Assembly: GCF_000242635.2 (NCBI RefSeq)
Contig: NC_017770.1
Location: forward strand, 4,476,669 to 4,540,668
From: Solitalea canadensis DSM 3403
GTDB lineage: Bacteria > Bacteroidota > Bacteroidia > Sphingobacteriales > Sphingobacteriaceae
Direction of reading: 5' to 3'
DNA length: 64,000 nucleotides
Shown piece by piece: positions 52,293-61,031 of this stretch (position 1 is the first letter of the stretch; every line of letters begins with the position of its first letter). A program made the translations under genes and the position numbers. The notes under the pieces are model-generated. The model was not told the DNA's origin. It made no database searches and saw nothing but the letters and a program-made list of their open reading frames with translations.

Positions 52293-53312
52293 ATGCCTAT
52301 CAATCGGAATGCCCTTATACGTTACAAAACATTAGATAATTGCCTAAGGAATAAATACAGAAAATGGACGCTGGAAGATTTGATTGATGCCTGTTCTGAA
52401 GCATTGTACGAATATGAAGGAATCGACAAAGGGGTTAGTCGCCGAACCGTGCAGATGGATTTGCAGTTAATGCGCAGCGACAAGCTGGGCTATAATGCGC
52501 CAATTGTTGTTAAAGAAAAGAAGTATTATTCATACGATGATCCCGATTATAGTATCACCAATATTCCCTTAACCGACCAGGATTTAGGAACACTTTCTGA
52601 AGTGGTCCAGATTTTAAAGCAATTCAAAGGCTTTTCTCATTTTGAAGAGATCGGCGGGATGGTGAATCGTTTGGAAGATAAAATTTACACCAGCAAAACT
52701 CAATCAACATCAGTAATTGATTTTGAGAAAAACGAACGGCTTGCAGGATTACATCACCTGGATACACTTTATCAGGCAATAATTAAAAAACAGGTTATCG
52801 ACCTTGATTACCAATCTTTCAAAGCGAAAGAATCACGGGTTTATAAATTTCATCCTTATTTATTGAAGGAATACAGGAATCGCTGGTTTATTTTACGTGT
52901 TGCCGAGGGCGTAAAGGTTCATTTGACCTTGGCGCTCGACCGGATTAAAGATATTCGGCATAATCATTTATTGACTTATCGGGAGAATAATAAGTTTGAT
53001 CCCAACACATTTTTCGGTAATGTGCTCGGGGTGACTAAAAATGCCGGACAAAAGGCAGAGCATGTTATTTTTTGGGTAGATACAAAGAATGCGCCCTATG
53101 TAATAACAAAGCCTATTCACTCAAGCCAGATTGTACTTCGAGAGCACGAGCATGGCGTTGTCTTTCAAATCAAAGTTATTATCAACTTTGAGCTGGAGCG
53201 AGAGTTGTTGGGGTTTGGAGATTTTCTGGAAGTTATTTCTCCAAAGGGGCTCAGAAACAGAATTGCCAATAGAATGAGAAATTCATTAGCTTATTATGAA
53301 GAAGAGGGTTAA
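52293..53312 (+). CDS. WYL-domain transcriptional regulator
   Basis: From ATG 52293 (MPINRNALIRYKTLDNCLRN) the protein has 339 residues. The N-terminal winged helix includes 'WTLEDLIDACSEALYEYEGIDKGVSRRTVQMDLQLMRSDKLGYNAPIVV'. The WYL domain follows ('IIKKQVIDLDYQSFKAKESRVYKFHPYLLKEYRNRWFILRVAEG', here with the variant 'VIDLDYQSF' and 'RWFILR'), and then a WCX-type C-terminus. WYL regulators sense ligands, often nucleic acids or nucleotides, and control defence or repair genes. This is the only regulator at the Ro/RtcB locus, so it is the prime candidate to bind the TGYGCA-N7-TGCGYA elements. Confidence 0.9.
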   Translation: MPINRNALIRYKTLDNCLRNKYRKWTLEDLIDACSEALYEYEGIDKGVSRRTVQMDLQLMRSDKLGYNAPIVVKEKKYYSYDDPDYSITNIPLTDQDLGTLSEVVQILKQFKGFSHFEEIGGMVNRLEDKIYTSKTQSTSVIDFEKNERLAGLHHLDTLYQAIIKKQVIDLDYQSFKAKESRVYKFHPYLLKEYRNRWFILRVAEGVKVHLTLALDRIKDIRHNHLLTYRENNKFDPNTFFGNVLGVTKNAGQKAEHVIFWVDTKNAPYVITKPIHSSQIVLREHEHGVVFQIKVIINFELERELLGFGDFLEVISPKGLRNRIANRMRNSLAYYEEEG

Positions 53313-53316
53313 CGGC

Positions 53317-54933
53317 TCATACAATTGGCGATTCTGGAACTAAAGTGTCTTCGGTAAGCCCACATTGTTCCAAGAATTTATTGTTGAACACTTTTCGGCA
53401 TTCAGGAGTTAATAAAGCGTTACGACTCGCCAGCCATTTATCAACATTTTCATTGCCATACATTTTCCGTACACGTTCCGGAGAAAGTAAAAAGTTAATT
53501 TTTCCCCAGTGTAAGGTGTAAGGAATACCTAGTTCTTCCAGTCTTTGCCATACTTTTTTAAAGAAGTCACGACTACCGGGTGCATCTACCCCATCGAGTT
53601 CGAGGACACAGGTTTGTGGAAAATGAGTAAATCCTAACAATGCTCGTGTTCCTTTTACAAACCGAAGCGCAATTGCTCCGGCAAATGGAGTGTTTTTGTT
53701 GATGTCGAGGGCAACATCAATTACCGCGGTTGCATGTTTAATGTCAATTCCGATGGCAGCGCTCGCCACCTTTCCCCTAAATTTAGTGTTTGTAAATATT
53801 TCGCCTATCGTTCCGGTTATTGGCTCTCCCGGTTTAAAAGCTAATGGAAACAACTTGTTAACCAGTTTGGGAACCACGTTTAATGTAAATCCTGTATCGT
53901 CCATTAAAAATTCAATCACTCCCAATGTATGGTTGCCATAAGTAAAACCATCGGTATCTGCAGGTCGTTTTGTATAATCTCCGTAAGCTTTTTTATAGAT
54001 GGTTTTCATGTATACACCCCACGCTGCATCATCTGGCTTAAAGTGGTGTGGATTTACGATAAGCTCGAAATGATAAAGTTGTTTTTCTGCATCGTCTTTT
54101 GGTAAATCCAGCGTTTCAAACAGGTCTGTCAGATCAAGGGAGTTAATGGCATTTTTTAATTGTTCAGAATAAGCAATTTGTCCGGAACGCTTTTCTTCCA
54201 ACAAAAAGATGGGTTCCGTTTCGAGTAAAATGCCGTGTATAATGCCGAAGCTTCCAAAGCTTACAACGGCAGCATTAAAAAGATCGTCGTCCTTTAGTAA
54301 TTCGGCTCCGAGCCAGTTTATAAATTGATCCGATGCAACGGGGTAACTTTTTCGTTCTAACCAAACATGTCGGCTGGGTCCAACAACAAGGTGTAAGCCA
54401 ACAATAGTATCGTGCACCGCCCCAACTTTAAAAGCCGAACCATGTGTTCCGGTGGATGTAGCTCCTGCAATGCTTTGTCCGTTGCTGGCCCCCGATGCCC
54501 GTAAGCAGCGTTTGATATCCCCGCGTTCTTCCAGCATTTCATTTAGTTCATCAATACTGGTCCCGCATTCTACAAGAAATAAATTTTTATGATCTCCGGA
54601 ATAGTCACTGCTAACAAAGTTCTTTCCGATGTTGAAAGCGAGATTAAGTGATTTGGTGTCGATAATCCCACCTTCTGACACCGCCACTTCTGACAACGAC
54701 CAGCCGCTGCCCATTGCTCGTAATGGCAAACCGTTGTCAATGGCGTGTTGAATCAGCCACTGCATATTAGCCGTTACTCCACGATAATTTTCTTCATCAG
54801 AAGCATTATTATCAGGCATTCGTAATTTGAAAGATGCATCTTTTTTAAAGGCATGCTTAAAATTCTGATGACAGTTTTCCCACTCAGTAAAGTTGGGAAT
54901 AACTTCTATTCCTTTAGGATATGTAGCAGGCAT
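53317..54933 (-). CDS. FAD-binding PCMH-type oxidoreductase (aldonolactone-oxidase-like)
   Basis: The 538-residue protein has the FAD_binding_4 fold: 'LPLRAMGSGWSLSEVAVSEGGIIDTKSLN', 'LVECGTSIDELNEMLEERG' and 'ASGASNGQSIAGATSTGTHGSAFKVGAVHDTIVGLHLVVGPSRHV'. A C-terminal substrate domain ends 'LHWGKINFLLSPERVRKMYGNENVDKWLASR', like D-arabinono-1,4-lactone and related sugar oxidases. The N-terminal 'GSGWS' lacks the His that anchors FAD covalently in VAO-type members ('GxxHS'), so FAD should be non-covalent. No signal peptide is seen. It ends 4 bp from the convergent WYL gene. Confidence 0.9.
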   Translation of the reverse strand: MPATYPKGIEVIPNFTEWENCHQNFKHAFKKDASFKLRMPDNNASDEENYRGVTANMQWLIQHAIDNGLPLRAMGSGWSLSEVAVSEGGIIDTKSLNLAFNIGKNFVSSDYSGDHKNLFLVECGTSIDELNEMLEERGDIKRCLRASGASNGQSIAGATSTGTHGSAFKVGAVHDTIVGLHLVVGPSRHVWLERKSYPVASDQFINWLGAELLKDDDLFNAAVVSFGSFGIIHGILLETEPIFLLEEKRSGQIAYSEQLKNAINSLDLTDLFETLDLPKDDAEKQLYHFELIVNPHHFKPDDAAWGVYMKTIYKKAYGDYTKRPADTDGFTYGNHTLGVIEFLMDDTGFTLNVVPKLVNKLFPLAFKPGEPITGTIGEIFTNTKFRGKVASAAIGIDIKHATAVIDVALDINKNTPFAGAIALRFVKGTRALLGFTHFPQTCVLELDGVDAPGSRDFFKKVWQRLEELGIPYTLHWGKINFLLSPERVRKMYGNENVDKWLASRNALLTPECRKVFNNKFLEQCGLTEDTLVPESPIV

Positions 54934-54954
54934 AGTTCAATGTATTATGAATAC

Positions 54955-55290
54955 TCATTTTTGATCTCCTCCAATTGTTCCGGGATCTCTTTTTATCGGA
55001 GAACAGCACCATTCCGTTTTTTGCGGAATAACTATTCCGAGTGTAATTGCTGAAAGAATAATTGTTCCGGGAGTTGTTTTCACTACTACTTTGTTCATTT
55101 TGCCACTTTCACACTTTGGGTTAACATCCTTAGGTTGTTTTAATCCCCAGAAATAGGACCAGGTAGTTTTCTGATAGTTAGGATTGTTTACAAAGGTGTC
55201 GTATTTATAATCGCTAACAATGGTGGTTGTTGCACAACCTTGAATTAAAAACGAAACAAGAAATGTAAACTTAAGAACGGACGATTTCAT
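54955..55290 (-). CDS. Bor/Iss-like small lipoprotein
   Basis: The 111-residue protein has a lipoprotein signal (LIQGCATTT, Cys about residue 19). The mature part follows the layout of phage-lambda Bor: a hydrophobic strand with W and F ('TTWSYFWGLKQPKDVNPKCESGKMNKVVVKT'), then 'ILSAITLGIVIPQKTEWCCS'. Bor has 'HHFFVSG..QKKTVDAAKICGG..NVVKTETQ...FITLGIYTPLEARVYCS'. This is a recognition by pattern, and sequence identity is low. In Escherichia coli Bor relatives give serum resistance; here the role is unknown. Confidence 0.75.
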   Translation of the reverse strand: MKSSVLKFTFLVSFLIQGCATTTIVSDYKYDTFVNNPNYQKTTWSYFWGLKQPKDVNPKCESGKMNKVVVKTTPGTIILSAITLGIVIPQKTEWCCSPIKRDPGTIGGDQK

Positions 55291-55416
55291 AAGTGAACAG
55301 TATGTAGATACTGTAATTTACTAAAAATCAATGTGTTTTTAAAGGATGGTTAGCGTTTAGTGCTAAAGTAGATACAATGAAAAACTTTCATATTAACTTC
55401 GGGTTTATTTAGCGAT

Positions 55417-56448
55417 ATGACACTTAAAAAATTTGGCAGAAAGCCTTCCGGGGCGCATCTGCAGAAAATATATCAATCACCCAATTATAAGGACGGGTCA
55501 TTTAAGAACCTTTCTCCCACTGAAGTAATGGCTGCAGAAAGTGGCTCCATGTTTAAAACACTGATGGAGTTTATGAACAAGCCCAAGAATACTGTTCCGC
55601 CATCCAGATTACCATCAATAAAGACAGAGCTTAAAAACCTGAAATCAGATAAAACAGCGCTTGTTTGGTTTGGTCATTCATCTTATTTCATCAGTATGGA
55701 AGGAAAAACCATTTTGGTTGATCCTGTTTTTAGTGGAAGCGCATCTCCCCTTGGATTGGGCTTTAAAAGTTTTGATGGAAGTGACGTATATAAAGTGGAG
55801 GATTTTCCGGAGATTGATGTGCTGATTCTTACGCATGATCATTACGATCACCTTGACTATGATACTATTCTAAAGCTTAAGCCCAAAATAAAACATATAT
55901 GCACTTCATTAGGTGTTGGCTCTCATCTTTCCTACTGGGGCTTTGATGCATCAATTATTCGAGAATTTGATTGGTGGGAAACGGACGACATTATTAATGG
56001 AATTTCACTCACCGCAGCGCCTGCAAGGCATTTCTCTGGTCGGGGAATCAAAAGAGGACAAACACTTTGGTCGTCATTCATCTTGAAAAGCAACGATTGG
56101 TCAATTTACATTGGAGCAGATAGTGGATACGATTCACATTTTAAAGAGATCGGCGAAAAGTTTGGCCCGTTTGACCTTGCTATTTTAGAGGCCGGACAGT
56201 ACAATGTAAAGTGGTCGGCAATTCATATGATGCCCGAAGAAACAGTTCAAGCCACAATCGATTTAAATGCCAAAGTTTTATTGCCGGTTCATTGGGGCAA
56301 ATTCACACTGGCACTACACGCCTGGGACGAACCTATAGAAAGAGTATTGCTAAGGGCCGAAAAATTAAACGTAAAAGTAAGCACACCATTAATTGGTGAA
56401 AAGGTTGTTTTGGGCGAGAGCTATCCGAACAAAAAATGGTGGAGATAA
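55417..56448 (+). CDS. MBL-fold metal-dependent hydrolase (NAPE-PLD/UlaG-like)
   Basis: The 343-residue protein has the metallo-beta-lactamase signature 'VLILTHDHYDHLDYDTI' (H-x-H-x-D-H), preceded by 'LVWFGHSSYFISMEGKTILVDPVFS', and further ligands in 'TAAPARHFSGRG', 'IYIGADSGYD' and 'VLLPVHWGKFTLALHAWDEPIE'. The pattern 'ARHFSGRG...R...LWSSF' is shared with N-acylphosphatidylethanolamine phospholipase D. Its natural substrate, whether a lipid or another phosphodiester, cannot be told from sequence. Confidence 0.92.
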   Translation: MTLKKFGRKPSGAHLQKIYQSPNYKDGSFKNLSPTEVMAAESGSMFKTLMEFMNKPKNTVPPSRLPSIKTELKNLKSDKTALVWFGHSSYFISMEGKTILVDPVFSGSASPLGLGFKSFDGSDVYKVEDFPEIDVLILTHDHYDHLDYDTILKLKPKIKHICTSLGVGSHLSYWGFDASIIREFDWWETDDIINGISLTAAPARHFSGRGIKRGQTLWSSFILKSNDWSIYIGADSGYDSHFKEIGEKFGPFDLAILEAGQYNVKWSAIHMMPEETVQATIDLNAKVLLPVHWGKFTLALHAWDEPIERVLLRAEKLNVKVSTPLIGEKVVLGESYPNKKWWR

Positions 56449-56500
56449 AAAATAACGACCCCGATTAAATCGGGATCGCTGTTGAATATATAAAGAAGTT

Positions 56501-57073
56501 TTAACCAAAGAATCTGGCAAAAAAGCCTTTTTTCTCTTCTTTTGGTGCGCATGCTGTGATGATTTCTTCAATATAATCATCATAATCTTTACCCTGCTCT
56601 TCCAGAAAACCGTAAAAGTATTTCTCGCTAGCGTCTACCCCACTTGCTTGTTCGATTTGAAGCAGTTTTTCATACAAAGGTTCAATGTTACTGTTAATTA
56701 CCTCCTGAGGTACTGCACGACGTCTTCCGTAGTAGTTAACAATTTCTTTGTTTTCATATTTAACTTCAAAATCGGTAATTACCCAGTAGTAGCGGCCACT
56801 TTTAGAAAGGTTTTTAACAACGGCGTGCATGTTTTTACCTTTTTTTAGATTTTCCCAAAGAATTTTAAAAACGACTTTAGGCATATCCGGATGGCGCACA
56901 ATATTATGAGGCTGACCAACTAATTCATGCTCCTCATAACCCGAAACCTCAATAAACGTCTCATTTGCATACTCAATAACACCGAGAGAGTCGGTTTTAC
57001 TCATAATTACCTTTGTTTTGTCCCAGGCAACTTCTTTGTTTATTGGTTCCGGTTTAGTAATAGATCTGATCAT
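56501..57073 (-). CDS. PAS-domain protein (Aer-like)
   Basis: The 190-residue protein has one PAS domain: 'IMSKTDSLGVIEYANETFIEVSGYEEHELVGQPHNIVRHPDMPKVVFKILWENLKKGKNMHAVVKNLSKSGRYYWV', including the 'N.VRHPDMP' of Aer-type sensors that bind FAD or haem. No kinase, cyclase or methyl-accepting domain follows, and the C-terminus is helical with a basic 'KEEKKGFFARFFG' end. It must signal by protein-protein contact. Confidence 0.9.
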   Translation of the reverse strand: MIRSITKPEPINKEVAWDKTKVIMSKTDSLGVIEYANETFIEVSGYEEHELVGQPHNIVRHPDMPKVVFKILWENLKKGKNMHAVVKNLSKSGRYYWVITDFEVKYENKEIVNYYGRRRAVPQEVINSNIEPLYEKLLQIEQASGVDASEKYFYGFLEEQGKDYDDYIEEIITACAPKEEKKGFFARFFG

Positions 57074-57201
57074 TATTTAACAGTTGATTAATCTGCAAAA
57101 TTAGCAAAAATGCCTGGAATGGATGGTTTGTCATGTTTCTGATACATTTACATAAGGTCCGTTAGGCAATAAAAAAATAATGCTACATATTTATAAAAGG
57201 A

Positions 57202-58962
57202 TCAATTCTCCTCAAACTCCATTTGACGCTCTCCAATTTGTTGGCGCCACATAGCATAATATAACCCTTTTTGTTCTACTAATTCATCATGATTTCCTGT
57301 TTCAACGATTTTGCCACGTTCTAAAACGAAAATCGTATTTGCATGCATTATTGTAGATAAGCGATGGGCAATCAGAATAGTTATCTGCTCATTTTTTTCT
57401 GACAGTGTAATGATCGTTTCTGTAATCTCTTCTTCTGTTAAAGAATCAAGAGCAGAAGTTGCTTCATCAAAGATCAATAAGCGTGGATTTCGGATAAGTG
57501 CTCTGGCTATAGATAATCGTTGCTTTTCTCCACCCGATAGCTTCATTCCTGATTCGCCCAACTTGGTGTTCAAGCCTTTTTCAGAGCGTTTAAGCATAGG
57601 GAGACAAGCAGCTTTTTCAAGTGCACTCATTATTTCGTCATCAGTAGCGTCGGGTTTAGCGAAAAGCAAATTCTCTTTAATAGTTCCGGCAAATAGCTGA
57701 ATATCCTGTGTAACAAAACCTAACTGTCGGCGAGCTTCATTATACCGAATTTCTTTAATGGAAAGATCATTGTAATAAATTTCTCCACTAATGGGTGTAT
57801 ATAACCCAACCAATAATTTAACCAACGTGGACTTTCCAGAGCCGGAAGGGCCAACAAATGCCAGGGTATCACCAATGTTTGCTTCAAACGATAGTTGATC
57901 TATTGCATTGTATTTGGCGTTTTTGTGCCTGAAAACAACATTCTCAAAACGAAAAGTCTGCAACGGTCCAATTTTTACAGGGGATTCCGGCCGATATTCC
58001 GGTTCCTTCTTCATCAATTGATCAAACGTTTGCAGAGAGGCGGACGCCTCACGATAGGTTAAAATAATATTTCCAAGTTCCTGCAACGGACCGAAAATGA
58101 TATTGATGATCACTTGCATGGATACAAGTTCCCCGGCCGATAATACATTTCTGAAAATAAGCCACAATAAAATGAAGAGAATAGATTGGCGCAATAGATT
58201 AAGCGCTGTTCCTTGAAGAAAGGAAAGAGTTCGTACTTTCTTTACTTTAGCAATTTCCAGATCAAATATCTTTTGAGTGTGCTCCTTCAATCGACGAATT
58301 TCAGGATAGGTTAACCCCATACTTTTAACAAGTTCAATGTTTCTCAGGGATTCAGTTATTGCTCCCGACATTTCAGCGGTTTCACGAACAATAGAACGTT
58401 GAATGGTTTTTATTTTCCGGCTTAACAGGCCTGTCAATCCGCCTAAAACCAACACTCCTATTAAAAAAACAGGAATCAACGACCAGTGTGTTGTAAATGC
58501 ATACCAAACCAAAAAGCCAACGCCTACAATGGAGGAAAACAGAATATTGATAAAAGAACTAATAAAACGTTCTGTATCCGTTTTTACTTTTTGAAGGATA
58601 GAAAGTGTTTGTCCGCTTCGTTGTCCTTCAAATTCATGGTAAGGGAGTCTGATAGTCTGTTTAAGCCCATCATTAAAGATTTGCATCCCAAATTTTTGTA
58701 CAACCAGTTTCATCACATAATCCTGAAACGTTTTTGCGAGTCTGGCTAAAAGAGCGACAACAACTGCTATTAACAGCCACAACATTATTCCTTTTATAGA
58801 TTCTTGTTCTGAAAGTTTTGCGGGATTCAATGCATAATCATCAATGATTTTTCCAAAAATCAGTGGGTCAATTAATGATAATATTTGTGCAGCCCCGGCA
58901 AGCAATAGTGAAAGAATAACCCAAAATTTATGAGGTTTTAAGTAGAGCCAGAGTGTTTGCAT
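57202..58962 (-). CDS. ABC exporter, fused permease and ATPase
   Basis: The 586-residue half-transporter has six transmembrane helices in the first 320 residues and a C-terminal ATPase with Walker A 'VGPSGSGKSTLVKLL', signature 'MKLSGGEKQRLSIARALIRNP', Walker B 'RLLIFDEATSALDS' and the H-loop 'ILIAHRLSTIMHANTIFVLERGKI'. It belongs to the MsbA/multidrug-type exporters and works as a homodimer. Substrate is unknown. It is monocistronic and divergent from rlpA. Confidence 0.95.
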   Translation of the reverse strand: MQTLWLYLKPHKFWVILSLLLAGAAQILSLIDPLIFGKIIDDYALNPAKLSEQESIKGIMLWLLIAVVVALLARLAKTFQDYVMKLVVQKFGMQIFNDGLKQTIRLPYHEFEGQRSGQTLSILQKVKTDTERFISSFINILFSSIVGVGFLVWYAFTTHWSLIPVFLIGVLVLGGLTGLLSRKIKTIQRSIVRETAEMSGAITESLRNIELVKSMGLTYPEIRRLKEHTQKIFDLEIAKVKKVRTLSFLQGTALNLLRQSILFILLWLIFRNVLSAGELVSMQVIINIIFGPLQELGNIILTYREASASLQTFDQLMKKEPEYRPESPVKIGPLQTFRFENVVFRHKNAKYNAIDQLSFEANIGDTLAFVGPSGSGKSTLVKLLVGLYTPISGEIYYNDLSIKEIRYNEARRQLGFVTQDIQLFAGTIKENLLFAKPDATDDEIMSALEKAACLPMLKRSEKGLNTKLGESGMKLSGGEKQRLSIARALIRNPRLLIFDEATSALDSLTEEEITETIITLSEKNEQITILIAHRLSTIMHANTIFVLERGKIVETGNHDELVEQKGLYYAMWRQQIGERQMEFEEN

Positions 58963-59013
58963 AAAAAATCAAGTGTAGGTTTCTAATTTACTGATAAAAA
59001 ACATGAGACATGG

Positions 59014-59048
59014 TTTGTTTCGTTAAAGAAACGAACACACTATCTTTA
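59014..59048 (+). promoter_or_regulatory. Candidate rlpA promoter
   Basis: TTTG at 59014-59017 and TATCTTTA at 59041-59048 are separated by 23 bp, near the Bacteroidota -33/-7 pattern. The ATG follows 9 bp later, so the leader would be very short. Confidence 0.45.
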
Positions 59049-59056
59049 CCAACATT

Positions 59057-59434
59057 ATGAAATCTAAATACACCTTAGTTGCGGCCTTTGTTTTAACCGC
59101 AATGTTTATCGGATCGTGCGCTCCAAAAATCACAGAAAGCGGTCGGGCATCTTATTATGGGAATAAGTTTGAAGGCCGGAAAACCGCAAGTGGCGAAAAA
59201 TATAAAGCTGCTAAATTAACGGCAGCGCATAAAACACTCCCATTCGGAACCACAGTTAAAGTTAAGAACCTTGATAATGGGAAAGTGGTTAAAGTAGTTG
59301 TTAATGACCGCGGACCATTTGTCGCCGGTCGTATTATTGACGTGTCGGGAAAGGCCGCCAAGCAATTGGATATGCAAAGTTCTGGAACCGCCAAAGTTGA
59401 AATTAAATATAAGAAGCCCAGACGTAGCAACTAA
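59057..59434 (+). CDS. rlpA: RlpA-like septal ring lytic transglycosylase
   Basis: The 125-residue lipoprotein (FIGSCAPK, Cys21) consists of a double-psi beta-barrel: 'GRASYYGNKFEGRKTASGEKYKAAKLTAAHKTLPFGTTVKVKNLDNGKVVKVVVNDRGPFVAGRIIDVSGKAAKQLDM'. The residues E (in FEGRKTASGE) and D (in VNDRGPF) match the catalytic positions. RlpA cleaves denuded glycans at the septum. This copy lacks the SPOR domain that targets it in Gram-negative models. Confidence 0.92.
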   Translation: MKSKYTLVAAFVLTAMFIGSCAPKITESGRASYYGNKFEGRKTASGEKYKAAKLTAAHKTLPFGTTVKVKNLDNGKVVKVVVNDRGPFVAGRIIDVSGKAAKQLDMQSSGTAKVEIKYKKPRRSN

Positions 59435-60023
59435 AGAATGAACGACAATTACTGTTGGGAATGATAAAAAATTAACATTTAGGTTAATTAGTGTTTATAG
59501 TTTTGATAGAGGCAAAGACAATAGAAGCAGTGAGTCTGTAACCAAACTTTTTGAAAAGAATATAACTAAGCCAATACGAAGTTACCAGTAATAAAGTGAC
59601 AAGTATTCAAAAAAATATTCCACACAAAAATTGCGTACCGCTTTTTAACTAAGGGGCTCATTTCTATTTATTAATTGCGTTTTTAACGGTTGGAAAATCG
59701 AGAGAAGTCAAGAAATGGAAATTGTTTGTTGATAACTCTTGGAAGAACATAACGACAATCTTCTCTATTATTGCTGATAATTCTGGTCTCTTGTTCCGCA
59801 GACTCGCCTATTAAAACAATTTATAACAGCTAAGGCTAATTAAATAAATTTCTAATCGACTATAGATCAATGTTGTTGAAATATACTTGATCTTTCATAC
59901 GGCATGTCTTGAACAAAACCTGAAATGTTGTGTTTTTTACAAGCACAAAGCGGAACCTCCTTCTAAAAGCAGGGGTTTCATTTTTTTAAATTTTCCGGAG
60001 TTCAATTTTTAATTTCTAAATAT
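59435..60023. other. Gene-free leader region of nrdB
   Basis: This 589-bp AT-rich stretch has no convincing open frame or RNA structure. It must carry the nrdB-nrdA promoter, and the unusual length suggests regulatory sites, but I cannot identify NrdR boxes. Confidence 0.45.
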
Positions 60024-60998
60024 ATGCCCATCTTCGACAAAAGGATAAACTATAAACCATTTGAGTACCCTGAAGTACTTAAGTTTACTGAAGCGATCAA
60101 CAAAACCTATTGGGTACACAGTGAAGTCGACTTTACTGCAGATACACAGGATTTTCATTCACACCTTACTCTTGCCGAAAAAACAGCGATTAAGCATAGT
60201 CTTCTTGCAATTGCTCAAATTGAAGTAGCGGTTAAAAGCTTTTGGGGCAATATTTATGAACATTTTCCAAAACCAGAGTTCAACGGTTTGGGAAGTACAT
60301 TTGCTGAGTGTGAATTCAGACACTCTGAAGCTTATTCGCGTTTATTAGAAGTATTAGGTTACAATAATGAATTTGAAAAGCTTTTAACAGTTCCTGTTAT
60401 TATGCGTCGTGTAAACTACCTTTCAGAAGTACTTAAAGACGCACGCTCTCAAGACAATAAAAAATACATGGTATCGCTGATCCTATTCAGCATACTGATA
60501 GAAAATGTTTCCCTTTTCAGCCAGTTTGCCATCATTCTTTCGTTCACCCGCTTTAAAGGGTATATGAAAAATGTAAGCAATATTATTGCGTGGACATCTG
60601 TTGATGAACAGGTTCACGCTAATGCCGGAATCTACATTGTAAATAAAGTCAGAGAAGAGTATCCTGAGTTTTTTAATGAGGAAACTATAAATCTGATTAG
60701 AAGTAGTGTAAAAGATTCGATTAAAGTTGAAGCCGACATTCTGGATTGGATTTTTGAAAAAGGAGATATTGAAATTATCAAAAAGGATGACCTCATTAAC
60801 TTCATGAAGTTCCGAATTGACGAAAGCCTTTCACAAATAGGGATTGAAACAATTTTTAACGTGAGTCAGGAAGATTATCGTGCGATGTCGTGGTTTGAAG
60901 AAGAAGTTTTTGCCAACAGTCTTGATGACTTCTTTGCTAAACGCCCAGTTGAATACACTAAGCATGATAAGAGCATAACGGCGAACGATTTATTTTAA
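60024..60998 (+). CDS. nrdB: Ribonucleotide reductase beta subunit NrdB (class I)
   Basis: It holds the diiron-tyrosyl cofactor that starts reduction of ribonucleotides to deoxyribonucleotides. Metal ligands can be placed at E67 (AQIEVAV), E97 and H100 (CEFRH), E160 (LIENVSLF), and E195 and H198 (DEQVHAN). The radical Tyr is Y104 (HSEAY, four residues after H100). The protein is 324 residues and has no N-terminal ATP cone. It is followed by nrdA 33 bp downstream. Confidence 0.96.
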   Translation: MPIFDKRINYKPFEYPEVLKFTEAINKTYWVHSEVDFTADTQDFHSHLTLAEKTAIKHSLLAIAQIEVAVKSFWGNIYEHFPKPEFNGLGSTFAECEFRHSEAYSRLLEVLGYNNEFEKLLTVPVIMRRVNYLSEVLKDARSQDNKKYMVSLILFSILIENVSLFSQFAIILSFTRFKGYMKNVSNIIAWTSVDEQVHANAGIYIVNKVREEYPEFFNEETINLIRSSVKDSIKVEADILDWIFEKGDIEIIKKDDLINFMKFRIDESLSQIGIETIFNVSQEDYRAMSWFEEEVFANSLDDFFAKRPVEYTKHDKSITANDLF

Positions 60999-61031
60999 TT
61001 TCAGGGTTTACAAAATTACGGACTATTATTT

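Noticed and set aside
56450-56482. Terminator hairpin CCCGATTAAATCGGG after the MBL hydrolase
   Set aside because: The stem is good but no T-tract follows on either strand, so termination is not supported.
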